Positions 4,467-5,420 of a stretch of DNA of 5,420 bases are shown piece after piece. The notes under the pieces are model-generated. The model had not been told where the DNA came from and searched no databases. It saw only the letters and a list, made by a program, of their open reading frames with translations. A program made the position numbers and the translations under genes. Numbering within the stretch: position 1 is the first letter of the stretch; every line of letters starts with the position of its first letter. The stretch is from the NCBI GenBank assembly GCA_018679695.1, contig JAHHKH010000016.1, forward strand, positions 1-5,420, in the 5' to 3' direction. Source of the DNA: Maribacter sp. (GTDB taxonomy: Bacteria; Bacteroidota; Bacteroidia; Flavobacteriales; Flavobacteriaceae).

Positions 4467-5420
4467 TTGCAATTTACTTTAGAACATACAGACGCTCAAA
4501 GCAAAGCCCGTGCAGGTAAAATGGTTACGGATCATGGGGTTATCGAAACACCAATTTTTATGCCTGTTGGAACGGTTGCGTCGGTCAAAGGGGTACATCA
4601 AAAGGAGCTGAAAGAAGAGATAAATCCTGATATAATACTTGGAAATACCTACCATCTGTTCCTTAGACCTAAAACCCGGATATTACATCAAGCCGGTGGT
4701 TTACATAAGTTTATGGGCTGGGATAGGAATATATTGACCGATAGTGGGGGTTATCAAGTTTATTCCCTCTCAGCAAATAGAAAAATCAAAGAAGAGGGTG
4801 TAAAGTTCAAATCGCATATAGATGGTTCCATGCATATGTTCACTCCAGAAAATGTAATGGAAATCCAAAGGGTAATAGGTGCCGATATTATTATGGCATT
4901 TGATGAATGCACGCCCTATCCTTGCGATTATAATTATGCGAAACGTTCTATGCACATGACCCATAGGTGGTTGGATCGCTGTATCTCCCATCTTAAGAAA
5001 ACACCGTTTACCTATGATTATTCCCAATCTTTTTTCCCTATTGTTCAGGGCTCTACGTATAAAGATCTGCGAAAGCAGTCCGCTGAATATGTTGCCAATG
5101 CAGCTGCTGAAGGAAATGCCATTGGAGGGCTTTCGGTAGGAGAACCCGCCGAGGAAATGTACGCAATGACCGAAGTGGTATGTGATATCTTGCCTGCAGA
5201 CAAACCCAGGTATTTGATGGGAGTCGGAACCCCCATAAATATTTTGGAAAATATTGCCCTGGGAATAGATATGTTCGATTGTGTTATGCCTACAAGGAAT
5301 GCCCGAAACGGAATGTTATTTACGGCAAATGGGACCATAAACATAAAAAATAAAAAATGGGAAGATGATTTCTCCCCCATTGATGAAATGGGATTTACCT
5401 TTGTGGATCTAGAATATTCC
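4467..5420 (+). CDS. tgt: Queuine/preQ1 tRNA-guanine transglycosylase, 3' end beyond window
   Basis: Swaps the wobble guanine of GUN-anticodon tRNAs (Tyr, His, Asp, Asn) for preQ1, the committed tRNA step of queuosine synthesis. 318 residues of an expected 375 or so are visible, with no frame break. Key residues by family comparison: general-acid D92 in LTDSGGYQVYS; D146 and C148 in FDECTPYP; GGLSVGEP (220-227) of the base pocket, with Val224 as in bacterial preQ1 enzymes; and nucleophile D271 in MFDCVMPTR. The start must be TTG 4467, giving MQFTLEHTDAQSKARAG: no in-frame ATG exists nearby and the preceding codons lie upstream of the predicted transcript start. After KNKKWEDDFSPIDE, the stretch MGFTFVDLEYS lies where most Tgt proteins carry CxCxxC zinc ligands, which are missing here. 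Confidence 0.96.
   Translation, partial: MQFTLEHTDAQSKARAGKMVTDHGVIETPIFMPVGTVASVKGVHQKELKEEINPDIILGNTYHLFLRPKTRILHQAGGLHKFMGWDRNILTDSGGYQVYSLSANRKIKEEGVKFKSHIDGSMHMFTPENVMEIQRVIGADIIMAFDECTPYPCDYNYAKRSMHMTHRWLDRCISHLKKTPFTYDYSQSFFPIVQGSTYKDLRKQSAEYVANAAAEGNAIGGLSVGEPAEEMYAMTEVVCDILPADKPRYLMGVGTPINILENIALGIDMFDCVMPTRNARNGMLFTANGTINIKNKKWEDDFSPIDEMGFTFVDLEYS

Noticed and set aside
4770..5380. Two minus-strand reading frames (4770-5027 and 5045-5380)
   Set aside because: They are antisense to the clear and continuous tgt coding sequence and show no recognisable domain.

Overview
The window looks like chromosomal DNA of a marine-type flavobacterium (Bacteroidota, Flavobacteriaceae). This is inferred from the AT-rich composition, promoter -7 boxes of the Bacteroidota form TAnnTTTG, the near absence of Shine-Dalgarno sequences, and the protein types: a SusD-era style lipoprotein signal, an OMP_b-brl family barrel, an FKBP lipoprotein with acidic repeats, and a Bacteroidota-style Tgt. 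Genus cannot be fixed from the sequence alone.

Layout. Positions 1-345 form a tRNA neighbourhood on the minus strand. It holds a complete tRNA-Lys(UUU) gene (270-345) with its own promoter (398-427) and terminator (237-261). Beyond it lie a spacer with two hairpins and a second copy of the tRNA 3' end plus terminator (64-112), which belongs to a short tRNA-like hairpin with an encoded CCA (96-153). Positions 502-1017 encode shikimate kinase (plus strand). It converges with, and overlaps by 9 bp, a minus-strand three-gene operon: Hsp15-like S4 RNA-binding protein (2461-2087), then TPMT-family methyltransferase (2103-1513), then phosphoribosyltransferase (1506-1009). A 77-bp divergent promoter region separates this operon from an FKBP-type prolyl isomerase lipoprotein (2539-3501, plus). 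A bidirectional terminator (3530-3563) separates the FKBP gene from a convergent outer-membrane beta-barrel gene (4199-3585, minus). After a 267-bp intergenic region, tgt begins at a TTG codon (4467) and runs off the right edge.

Function. Most of this is conserved core genome: aromatic amino-acid synthesis, nucleotide salvage or regulation, ribosome-associated RNA binding, tRNA-Lys, and queuosine modification of tRNA. Two envelope proteins are also present, an exported FKBP lipoprotein and an OMP. I see no phage, toxin-antitoxin, CRISPR or defence system. The observations that most deserve follow-up are the tRNA-like minihelix and direct repeat beside tRNA-Lys, the apparent absence of the zinc-ligand cysteines in Tgt, and the calcium-repeat-like tail on the FKBP lipoprotein.
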